Assembly (NCBI GenBank): GCA_964513675.1
Contig: CAZEOD010000066.1
Location: 1 to 10,337, forward strand
Direction of reading: 5' to 3'
Length of the DNA: 10,337 nt
Source of the DNA: CALFVT01 sp964513675
Lineage (GTDB): Bacteria > Pseudomonadota > Alphaproteobacteria > Caulobacterales > Maricaulaceae
The notes beneath the pieces are model-generated. The model saw only the letters and a list, made by a program, of their open reading frames with translations. It did no database searches and was not told where the DNA came from. Positions 4,972-10,337 of the stretch are shown piece by piece. Within the stretch, counting starts at the first letter, position 1; each line of letters begins with the position of its first letter. The position numbers and the translations under genes were made by a program.

Positions 4972-7065
4972 ATGACGCGATTACTTGATGTTTCTTATAG
5001 CGCTATTGCGATAGTTTTAGCGCTACATGCGCCGCCCTCTTCGGCGCAGACCTTATTAAGTGACGAGATTATCGTCACTGGCCGCTATTTATCCGTCAAT
5101 GAGCTCAACGCGCTTAAAACGCCGACGCCGATTATTGATGTGCCGCAGAGTTTATCAATTACCACATCTGCGCAAATCATCGCGCAGGGCTTTGATAGTC
5201 TCGGTGATATTGTGCTTTATACGCCGGGCGTCAATCAATCCCAAGGTGAGGGGCATCGCGATTCAATCGTTTTTCGCGGCGTGCGCTCTACGGCCGACTT
5301 CTTTATCGACGGCGCGCGCGATGACGTGCAATATTACCGCTCGCTTTATAATCTGGAGCAAGTTGAAATATTGCGCGGGCCAAATGCGCTCTTATTTGGG
5401 CGCGGCGGCACGGGCGGTATTTTAAACCGCGTGACGAAAAAAGGCCGGATTGGTGAAAATTTCACGGGTTATCTGGCGCGAGTTGACAGCTTTGGCGCCT
5501 TTGATGTCGCCGCCGATGTAAATTATGCCGTCAGCGACACGGCCGCCTTTCGCCTTAATGCGAATTACGAAAGTCTGAATAATCACAGGGATTTCTTTGA
5601 TGGCGATCGGATTGGTATTAATCCGACGCTGCGCTGGCAAGCGTCGCCAGACACCCTTATTGATCTGTCTTATGAATATGCCGATCATGAGCGCTTTATT
5701 GACCGCGGTATTCCGTCACTTAATAATGCGCCGGCCTTTGATCTGGCAGATCTTACCTTTGGTGATCCAGAAAATAATTTCACAACATTGGAAGCCCATA
5801 TTTTTAATGCCACGATTCAGCATCAATTTGCAGATAACATCAAAGGTAATTTTACAGCCTTTTATGGTGATTATGACAAAGTCTATTCCAACTTTTTTGC
5901 CAGTGATGAATTTGATGTCGTGAATAATGCTGTTGAGCTTGATGGTTATATTGACAGTACAGCGCGCGAGCGGTTCCTTTTATCTGGCAATCTTGTTGGA
6001 GAATTTGAAACGGGATCCATTGGCCATATAATCGTGGCGGGCGCCGAATATATTGATACAGCGTCAGATCAAAACCGCCTCAACTCTGTGTTTGACACCA
6101 ATGGTGATGACCAAGAATTTATTCAGCTCTCCGCTGACAACGCCTTTAACTTTGTCGGCGGTGTAGGCCTGAATAGAGACGGTGTGGTTGCGACGAGTGT
6201 TTTTTCAGATTTGAATGATGATACGCGCGTTAATGTCGAGGTGTTCTCAGCTTATATTCAAGATGAGATTGCCATATCCGATTATTTTGACATCGTCATT
6301 GGCGGGCGCTTTGACCGCTTTGACATTGATGTGTTCAATGTGCCTCTCAATGAGACTCGTAGCCGCGTTGATGAAGAGATCTCTCCGCGCCTGGGCCTCA
6401 TCTTTAAGCCGCAGGAGAAAATCTCTATCTATGGGAGTTTCTCTGAGACTTTCTTGCCGCGCTCGGGTGAACAATTCACTGATATTAATGGCGCCGATAA
6501 TGTGCTCGACCCGAATGTGTTTCAAAATCTTGAAGCCGGCCTTAAGTGGGACTTTGCCCAAGGCCTAAGCTTTACGGCAGCTGTTTTTGAAATCGAGTCG
6601 ACATCCCCGCAAGTCTCTGACAATAATCCTGACACGCTGGATATTATCGAAGCGGTTGTGTCCGGTTTCGAGGCGCAAATTCAAGGCAGCCTCACGGAGG
6701 CTTGGTATATCTCTGCGGGATATAGCCTTTTAAACGGCGATCAGCAAAATGGGAACCGTCTGCGCGAGCTGCCGCAAAACACATTTAACATCTGGAGCAA
6801 CTATCAAGTCACAGACAGATTTGGCTTAGGCGCTGGGGTGACCTATCAGGATGAAAGCTTTGCAGGTAATAATAATACAGTTGTTCTCCCAAGCTTTACG
6901 CGGGTTGATGCAGCGGCTTTTTATGATGTGTCTGATGATTTGCGCGTTCAAGTGAATGTCGAAAACCTATTCGACACAGCCTATTTCCCTAATGCGCATA
7001 CCAATAATAATCTGACGGTAGGCGCGCCCATTAATGCTAAACTCACAATCAGTGGCCGTTTCTAG
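4972..7065 (+). CDS. TonB-dependent siderophore receptor
   Basis: A 697-residue outer-membrane receptor. A signal peptide of about 25 residues ends SSA before QTLL. A TonB-box-like DEIIVTGRY follows, then a plug domain (about 50-155) with TPTPIIDVPQSLSI, GDIVLYTPGV, FRGVRS, DFFIDGARDD and VEILRGPNALLFGRGGTGGILN. These are signatures of the FhuA/FoxA/Fiu-type siderophore receptor group. The remaining ~540 residues are a beta-barrel with NVENLFDTAYF near the end and a terminal Phe (SGRF). Known role: energy-dependent import of a ferric siderophore using TonB-ExbBD. DFFIDGARDDVQYYRSLYNLEQVE resembles catecholate/Fiu-like relatives, but substrate cannot be fixed from sequence. AGG 7 nt upstream supports the ATG. 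Fur-like sites upstream suggest iron control. No siderophore synthesis or ABC transporter genes are adjacent. Confidence 0.95.
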   Translation: MTRLLDVSYSAIAIVLALHAPPSSAQTLLSDEIIVTGRYLSVNELNALKTPTPIIDVPQSLSITTSAQIIAQGFDSLGDIVLYTPGVNQSQGEGHRDSIVFRGVRSTADFFIDGARDDVQYYRSLYNLEQVEILRGPNALLFGRGGTGGILNRVTKKGRIGENFTGYLARVDSFGAFDVAADVNYAVSDTAAFRLNANYESLNNHRDFFDGDRIGINPTLRWQASPDTLIDLSYEYADHERFIDRGIPSLNNAPAFDLADLTFGDPENNFTTLEAHIFNATIQHQFADNIKGNFTAFYGDYDKVYSNFFASDEFDVVNNAVELDGYIDSTARERFLLSGNLVGEFETGSIGHIIVAGAEYIDTASDQNRLNSVFDTNGDDQEFIQLSADNAFNFVGGVGLNRDGVVATSVFSDLNDDTRVNVEVFSAYIQDEIAISDYFDIVIGGRFDRFDIDVFNVPLNETRSRVDEEISPRLGLIFKPQEKISIYGSFSETFLPRSGEQFTDINGADNVLDPNVFQNLEAGLKWDFAQGLSFTAAVFEIESTSPQVSDNNPDTLDIIEAVVSGFEAQIQGSLTEAWYISAGYSLLNGDQQNGNRLRELPQNTFNIWSNYQVTDRFGLGAGVTYQDESFAGNNNTVVLPSFTRVDAAAFYDVSDDLRVQVNVENLFDTAYFPNAHTNNNLTVGAPINAKLTISGRF

Positions 7066-7106
7066 CTTGAAGGCGCATTAATTTACATATTTATGCGATT
7101 ATTTCG

Positions 7107-7138
7107 CCTCTGCGCTTTGACAGCGCGGAGGTCTTTGT
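7107..7138 (+). terminator. Intrinsic terminator after TonB receptor
   Basis: CCTCTGCGCT (7107-7116) pairs with AGCGCGGAGG (7122-7131) as a 10-bp stem with one T-G wobble and a 5-nt loop TTGAC, followed by TCTTTGT. The T-run is broken but the stem is strong. Confidence 0.75.
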
Positions 7139-7145
7139 GTATTCC
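7117..7145 (+). promoter_or_regulatory. Candidate promoter of the DUF6481-type gene inside a terminator
   Basis: A perfect TTGACA (7117-7122) formed by the terminator loop, then exactly 17 bp and TATTCC (7140-7145), with a GC-rich stretch (GCGCG) just after. The -10 is weak (3 of 6). Position and spacing fit the next gene at 7197. Confidence 0.4.
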
Positions 7146-7150
7146 GCGCG

Positions 7151-7180
7151 AGCTTCTCCCCTAGAAGCTTAGATTAATCT
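7151..7180 (+). other. Paired dyads in 5' UTR of DUF6481-type gene
   Basis: AGCTTCT (7151-7157) pairs with AGAAGCT (7163-7169) across a CCCCT loop. Immediately after comes the perfect palindrome AGATTAATCT (7171-7180). Both precede the GATGAGG ribosome site. They may be a leader structure and/or a protein-binding site. Confidence 0.4.
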
Positions 7181-7196
7181 TAACGATGAGGCCCGA

Positions 7197-7538
7197 ATGT
7201 CAGGATTGCCTGGACATAATTTTAATGACCGCTTGAAGTCCCAAAAAGAAGCCAAATTGGCTATGCTCAAGCGCGCCCAAGAAAAACAGCTCGACCCTGA
7301 GCTTAAAGCTAAAAAAATGGCTGAGCGCGCCGAGCGCAATAAACGCCGCGAAGAGCGCGAGGCTGAGAAAGCCCGTCTTCGTGCTGAAGAGGCCAAACGG
7401 CTTGAGCTTGAACGTGAAGAAGAAGAGCGCAAAGCGCGTCTCGCCGCTGAGGCCCGCGTCAAAGCCGAAGACGAGTTGCGTAAAGCGCAAAAAGCCCGCC
7501 GCGATGCCCGCTATGCGGCGCGTAAGGCCCGCAGATAG
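7197..7538 (+). CDS. DUF6481-type basic coiled-coil protein (113 aa)
   Basis: A very highly charged, almost entirely helical protein. After a short head (MSGLPGHNFNDRLKSQKEAK) it is a continuous Arg/Lys/Glu/Ala stretch (about residues 20-105) with heptad-like spacing, ending RRDARYAARKARR. The FNDRL head and DARYAARKAR tail match my recollection of the alphaproteobacterial DUF6481 family, whose function is unknown. The strong positive charge suggests binding to RNA, DNA or ribosomes, but that is inference. There are no cysteines, membrane segments or export signal, so it is cytoplasmic. GAGG (7188-7191) 5 nt upstream fixes the start. It is flanked by its own terminator and a likely promoter, so it is a monocistronic unit. 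Confidence 0.85.
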   Translation: MSGLPGHNFNDRLKSQKEAKLAMLKRAQEKQLDPELKAKKMAERAERNKRREEREAEKARLRAEEAKRLELEREEEERKARLAAEARVKAEDELRKAQKARRDARYAARKARR

Positions 7539-7581
7539 TCAATCCGTTTGGCGGCTTAAACGCCGCTATATAAAACCTTAT

Positions 7582-7610
7582 AAAAGCTGGCCCTTTCGCC
7601 GGCTTTTTTT
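7582..7610 (+). terminator. Intrinsic terminator after DUF6481-type gene
   Basis: AAAAGCTGGC (7582-7591) pairs with GCCGGCTTTT (7598-7607), with one T-G wobble and a 6-nt loop, ending in a run of seven T (7604-7610). Confidence 0.88.
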
Positions 7611-7650
7611 ATGCCAAATTTTGTGACCTCTTTGGGAGGCTGCACGTGTT

Positions 7651-7680
7651 TTGCCGTGATCTAGGCTGTCACGCCATAAT
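7651..7680 (+). promoter_or_regulatory. Candidate promoter of the DUF805-type gene
   Basis: TTGCCG (7651-7656), 18-bp spacer, CATAAT (7675-7680, 5 of 6). It lies about 100 nt upstream of the start codon, after the previous terminator. Confidence 0.4.
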
Positions 7681-7781
7681 GACATAACGCCATGTCGAGA
7701 GGCGCCGTTACGGATTAACGCTATTTTTTAATTCAATCTTAAGGCGTGTTTCATATCATCTTAACATTAGGAGGAGGTTTT

Positions 7782-8297
7782 ATGTTAAATCATTTGTTCA
7801 ATCCAAAGGGTAGTATCTCCAATCGGGACTATTGGCGGGCTTGCGCGGCGCTATGCGCGCTGACCCTGATTGCGGCGATGAGCTTTGTTGGCTTACCTCT
7901 ATTGTTTCAAAGCCATCAAGAGGCATTTGCGCTCGCTGCTTTTCCAATTTTGGCTATATTTTGCCTTTATGCATGTTATTGTGTTTACGGGAAAAGGCTC
8001 CACAGCTTGGGACGTAGCCGATTATGGTATATTGCCATTTTTATAGTCCATATCGGCGCGTTGCGATTGATGGGCTATCTTATGTCTTTGGACGTGGGCG
8101 CGAAATTTTCCGTGATTGATGATTTAACGCGCGTCATGGCGTCATATTCAGAGCCGAGTTTAGGGTTTTATGCGCTTGGCCTATTAATGGTTTTTTTAGG
8201 TGTCTGGATAACGGTTGTGCCTGTGATTATATGTAGCCTTATCGTCGGTATGATAAAGCCTCCCACTGACAAAGGCGCTAAGGCGGCTTTGGCTTAA
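7782..8297 (+). CDS. DUF805-type membrane protein (171 aa)
   Basis: The N-terminal FNPKGSISNRDYWRA and the motif KRLHSLGRSRLWY are hallmarks of DUF805, a family of small inner-membrane proteins of unknown function (E. coli YhaH/YhaI are members). About four hydrophobic segments are visible near residues 25-44, 50-69, 83-102 and 128-157, the last long enough to be bent or doubled. The family's usual length is about 110-150, so this is somewhat long because of the loop containing DVGAKFSVIDDLTRVMASY. The ATG at 7782 is certain: AGGAGGAGG at 7769-7777 is an exceptionally strong ribosome site 4 nt upstream. An in-frame GTG at 7746 would place that site inside the gene and is rejected. It is a single-gene unit converging on the phosphatase. 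Confidence 0.85.
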   Translation: MLNHLFNPKGSISNRDYWRACAALCALTLIAAMSFVGLPLLFQSHQEAFALAAFPILAIFCLYACYCVYGKRLHSLGRSRLWYIAIFIVHIGALRLMGYLMSLDVGAKFSVIDDLTRVMASYSEPSLGFYALGLLMVFLGVWITVVPVIICSLIVGMIKPPTDKGAKAALA

Positions 8298-8328
8298 ACG
8301 GCCGCTTTGTTTTGCTAGTACTCGTATG

Positions 8329-8355
8329 AAAAAGCCCCTCATGGAGGGGCTTTTT
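8329..8355. terminator. Bidirectional terminator between convergent genes
   Basis: AAAAAGCCCCTC (8329-8340), loop ATG, GAGGGGCTTTTT (8344-8355): a perfect 12-bp stem with T-runs on both strands. It serves the DUF805-type gene (ends 8297) and the minus-strand phosphatase (ends 8373). Confidence 0.93.
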
Positions 8356-8372
8356 ATTTATGCGGTGAGGCT

Positions 8373-9815
8373 TTATTCTAGTCCTAGAGCGGCATTAATA
8401 ACATCTGCGATTTCATTTTGCTCCATCACGCCGCGCACAAGATGCGCGCCGGGGCCGGCGGCATAAAGCGCTACATCTTCCCCCGCATGGGTTTCGCTGC
8501 CCAGCGGTATCGCGACTTGCTGGCGGAAATTGGGCGCTTGAACGATATTATCGGTTAAAGGTGCAGCGCCCTTCAGGCGGCGCGGGCCGCCGCCATTGTG
8601 ATAGCCTAGCGTTGTATAGGGCTGCTCATCCTTTGCGAGGACGGGGCCGTCGCCCTCTTCATCATTTAAAAGCTGCTCGAGCGATTGCGGCGGGGTAACA
8701 AGACCCAGAATAGGATTGCCACGCTTCGGATAGCCCGCAATGGTGAAAACATGGCTATGATCGGCGGTGACGAGCAGGGTCGTGTCAGAGCCGGTCATCT
8801 CTATGGCCGTTTTAACGGCGTCATTCAGCGCCTGCACATCCCGCAGCGCGCGGTAAGCATTGCCGCCGTGATGGGCATGGTCAATCCGCCCCGCCTCCAC
8901 CATGAGCACATAGCCGCTGCCGCGTGCAGAAAGGTTCTTAATCGCAAAGCGGGTCATCTCGGCCAAAGACGGCTCATCTGTTGCGCTACGGTCGGCCTCA
9001 TAGGCCATATGAGAGCGCGAGAATAGGCCGAGCACATCTTGGCTATCGCTCGGGGAGAGGCTTTTTAGCGCGGTTCCGGTTTCAATGACCAGATGATCCT
9101 CGCCGCTATTGCCCCATATATTTAGCTGTTCATCGGAGATTTCTTTGCGCCCCCCGCCGAGGGCGAGGTTGACGGGAGCGGCCGGATCAACCAACTGCGC
9201 GGCGATAGAGCGGCACGCCGCCTCAGCCGCGATGCCTTTAATGTCTTTATCGGCCTCCCAATCTCGGCTTGGGGAATGGCTAAAGACAGCGGCGGGGGTT
9301 GCATGGGTGATGCGCGCCGTTGAGATCACGCCAACGGCTAATCCTTTTGCAGCAGCGCGCTTGGCGAGGGTCGGCGGAGCAGGGCGATCTCCGCATCCTG
9401 CGGTCAAATCATCGGGCGGAACATTTAAAGTGCCGATGCGCGCTTTATATCCCGACATAATAGCTGTGGCTGTACCGGCACTATCGGGAACCTGCGCATC
9501 CACATTATAGGTCTTTATAAGGGCGAGATTTTCAAAACCTTCAAAAGCGAGGCTATGTTCCTCGCCGTTTTTCCCTAAGGATTGACCGTCAAAAATCCGG
9601 CCGGCCGTAATCGTGCTGATTCCCATGCCGTCCCCAATGAATAAAATCAGATTTTTTGCCTGTTTTTTTTCAGCGATTTGCGAAGACGGTGAGGACGCGG
9701 TGAGAGAATCCTCTGCGCTTTGATTGATTTTTTTACAAGCTTGTGTTAATAAAACTGAGAAGCAAGCGCTTAACAGCCAAAAATTACGTTTAAATCTTCG
9801 CGGCGTCGTCTGCAT
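8373..9815 (-). CDS. Alkaline phosphatase (PhoA superfamily, animal-type metal site)
   Basis: A 480-residue exported phosphomonoesterase. The basic N-terminus and hydrophobic stretch end in LLTQAC (Cys27), a relaxed lipobox, so it may be a lipoprotein. Family motifs are all present: FIGDGMG (Asp62, metal), DSAGTATA (Ser112 nucleophile), STARITHATP (His171, Thr173), SRDW (Arg184, phosphate binding), MVEAGRIDHAHH (Glu307, Asp312, His313, His316), VTADHSH (Asp352, His353) and SETHAGED (His443). His171 and His313 occupy places held by Asp153 and Lys328 in E. coli PhoA; His at both is the animal-type pattern. Known role: two-zinc, one-magnesium hydrolysis of phosphate esters in the periplasm. GGAG about 8 nt upstream supports the start. 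No convincing Pho box was found. It is divergent from the rrn operon. Confidence 0.95.
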   Translation of the reverse strand: MQTTPRRFKRNFWLLSACFSVLLTQACKKINQSAEDSLTASSPSSQIAEKKQAKNLILFIGDGMGISTITAGRIFDGQSLGKNGEEHSLAFEGFENLALIKTYNVDAQVPDSAGTATAIMSGYKARIGTLNVPPDDLTAGCGDRPAPPTLAKRAAAKGLAVGVISTARITHATPAAVFSHSPSRDWEADKDIKGIAAEAACRSIAAQLVDPAAPVNLALGGGRKEISDEQLNIWGNSGEDHLVIETGTALKSLSPSDSQDVLGLFSRSHMAYEADRSATDEPSLAEMTRFAIKNLSARGSGYVLMVEAGRIDHAHHGGNAYRALRDVQALNDAVKTAIEMTGSDTTLLVTADHSHVFTIAGYPKRGNPILGLVTPPQSLEQLLNDEEGDGPVLAKDEQPYTTLGYHNGGGPRRLKGAAPLTDNIVQAPNFRQQVAIPLGSETHAGEDVALYAAGPGAHLVRGVMEQNEIADVINAALGLE

Positions 9816-9880
9816 GATGAATCTCCGTGTTATATTAAGTCATTGTTTTATATGGGTTTTTGTAAATTCCCATTCACAAT

Positions 9881-9953
9881 ACAAAAAAAATGTGACGAAT
9901 AATGCATTTTTTTCAAAAAAGGTGTTTACATCGAAAAAACACCCCCCTATATA
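9881..9953 (+). promoter_or_regulatory. rRNA operon promoter with AT-rich upstream element
   Basis: TTTACA (9925-9930), exactly 17 bp, TATATA (9948-9953), then a GC-rich discriminator (GCGCTCC), the usual form of a stringently controlled rrn promoter. Upstream (9881-9920) are A- and T-tracts resembling an UP element. An inverted repeat GGTGTTT (9921-9927)/AAACACC (9937-9943) covers the -35 and spacer. Confidence 0.7.
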
Positions 9954-9959
9954 GCGCTC

Positions 9960-10288
9960 CTCGCCGCAGGGAAAACAACCCAACGGGGCGGGAAACGGGG
10001 CCTCCGAGAGGCCTTAAAATTTGGAAATAACAGTCGTTAAATCCAGTTGTTTGACATCGTGAATATGGGAAGAGAGACGTGGACGGCGCTTTGCTGTGAC
10101 GCAGATTTGGTAACAAACTGCACACATTGATAGTTGACTGTTTTTATAACGTTTCTCTCAAAAAAGTTATGACATTGCTTGGCCTGATTTATCAGGTTGA
10201 GGCAACTCGTAATTTTCTTTGAAACGCAACAAGCGCTACATATTTATATGTAACGCCAGTTAAATAAACGACAGTCAGATATACTCTC
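9960..10288 (+). other. 16S rRNA leader (transcribed, non-coding)
   Basis: No gene is present in this stretch. It holds a boxA-like antitermination element, GTTGTTTGACA (10046-10056), followed by TCGTGAATATGGGAAGAG, which I recall as typical of alphaproteobacterial rrn leaders. Hairpins: GGCCTC/GAGGCC (9999-10013); CAGATTTG with CAAACTG (10102-10120, one bulge); ATAAC/GTTAT (10146-10170); CCTGA/TCAGG (10183-10196); and TACATA/TATGTA extended by GCG/CGC (10233-10256). These presumably guide antitermination, folding and RNase processing of the precursor. Confidence 0.7.
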
Positions 10289-10337
10289 AACCTGAGAGTT
10301 TGATTCTGGCTCAGAACGAACGCTGGCGGCAGGCTTA
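10289..10337 (+). rRNA. rrs: 16S ribosomal RNA, 5' end (runs out of window)
   Basis: The universal 5' segment AGAGTTTGATTCTGGCTCAG starts at 10295, corresponding to E. coli position 8. It is followed by AACGAACGCTGGCGGC and AGGCTTA, the form usual in Alphaproteobacteria. By alignment with E. coli the mature end should be near 10288-10290. Only about 49 nt of the gene are present. Confidence 0.98.

Noticed and set aside
7169..7490. Antisense frames over the DUF6481-type gene, one serine/arginine-rich
   Set aside because: These are complements of a Lys/Arg/Glu/Ala-biased gene; the Ser/Arg or Phe/Leu richness is a by-product of codon bias.
7746..7781. GTG start for the DUF805-type protein
   Set aside because: The AGGAGGAGG ribosome site for ATG 7782 would lie inside the coding region, and DUF805 similarity begins after 7782.
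9861..9900. Possible Pho box upstream of the alkaline phosphatase
   Set aside because: Only one loose half-site (CGTCACA on the minus strand) is seen. The second half, 11 nt on, is a T-tract, so the match is not convincing.
10051..10079. TTGACA at 10051 as a second rrn promoter
   Set aside because: No -10-like hexamer lies 16-19 bp downstream. The element fits a boxA-type leader signal (GTTGTTTGACA) better.
9913..10125. Minus-strand 70-aa open frame in the rrn leader
   Set aside because: It overlaps the rrn promoter and leader, has no ribosome site or recognisable protein features, and is antisense to a transcribed rRNA leader.
10134..10150. TTGACT and TATAAC in the leader as a promoter
   Set aside because: The spacing between them is only about 5 bp, too short for sigma-70 recognition.

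Overview
The window looks like a stretch of an alphaproteobacterial chromosome, most likely from the Caulobacterales/Maricaulales/Hyphomonadales side. The main evidence is the start of a 16S rRNA gene with an alphaproteobacterial-type 5' end (last ~49 nt). Supporting evidence is a proton-pumping pyrophosphatase C-terminus, two lipoproteins resembling the Caulobacter CC0125/CC1285 family, and a DUF6481-type charged protein. I cannot name genus or species. Base composition is mixed, mostly moderate GC, with one clearly AT-rich gene (1963-2658).

Layout. (1) 3-128: tail of hppA, closed by a strong terminator. (2) 365-820: an unrecognised four-helix membrane protein behind a TATAAT promoter. (3) 1022-2658: two tandem, diverged lipoproteins of one family, each with its own terminator; the first carries a Phe-Gly-rich insert and the second is AT-rich. 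(4) 3504-2718, minus strand: a tight three-gene operon of a small CxxC/membrane protein, a four-helix membrane protein and a short XRE regulator. It is preceded by a TTGACA promoter whose start region lies in a perfect 18-bp palindrome, so autoregulation is likely. (5) 3655-4791: a Kelch-repeat lipoprotein divergent from that operon. (6) 4972-7065: a TonB-dependent siderophore receptor behind Fur-like sites. (7) 7197-7538: a DUF6481-type basic coiled-coil protein whose putative promoter overlaps the receptor's terminator. (8) 7782-8297: a DUF805-type membrane protein, converging through a bidirectional terminator on (9) 9815-8373, an alkaline phosphatase with an animal-type metal site. (10) 9881-10337: an rrn promoter with an AT-rich upstream region, a ~330-nt structured leader and the 16S start.

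How it fits together. These are mostly independent single-gene units separated by clear intrinsic terminators, not one pathway. Themes are envelope functions (lipoproteins, small membrane proteins), nutrient capture (iron-siderophore uptake, phosphate release) and housekeeping (pyrophosphatase, rRNA). I see no phage, transposon, CRISPR, toxin-antitoxin or defence system. The most system-like unit is the autoregulated XRE/membrane-protein operon. The most unusual nucleic-acid signals are the leader/16S complementarity and the dyad in the rrn promoter.
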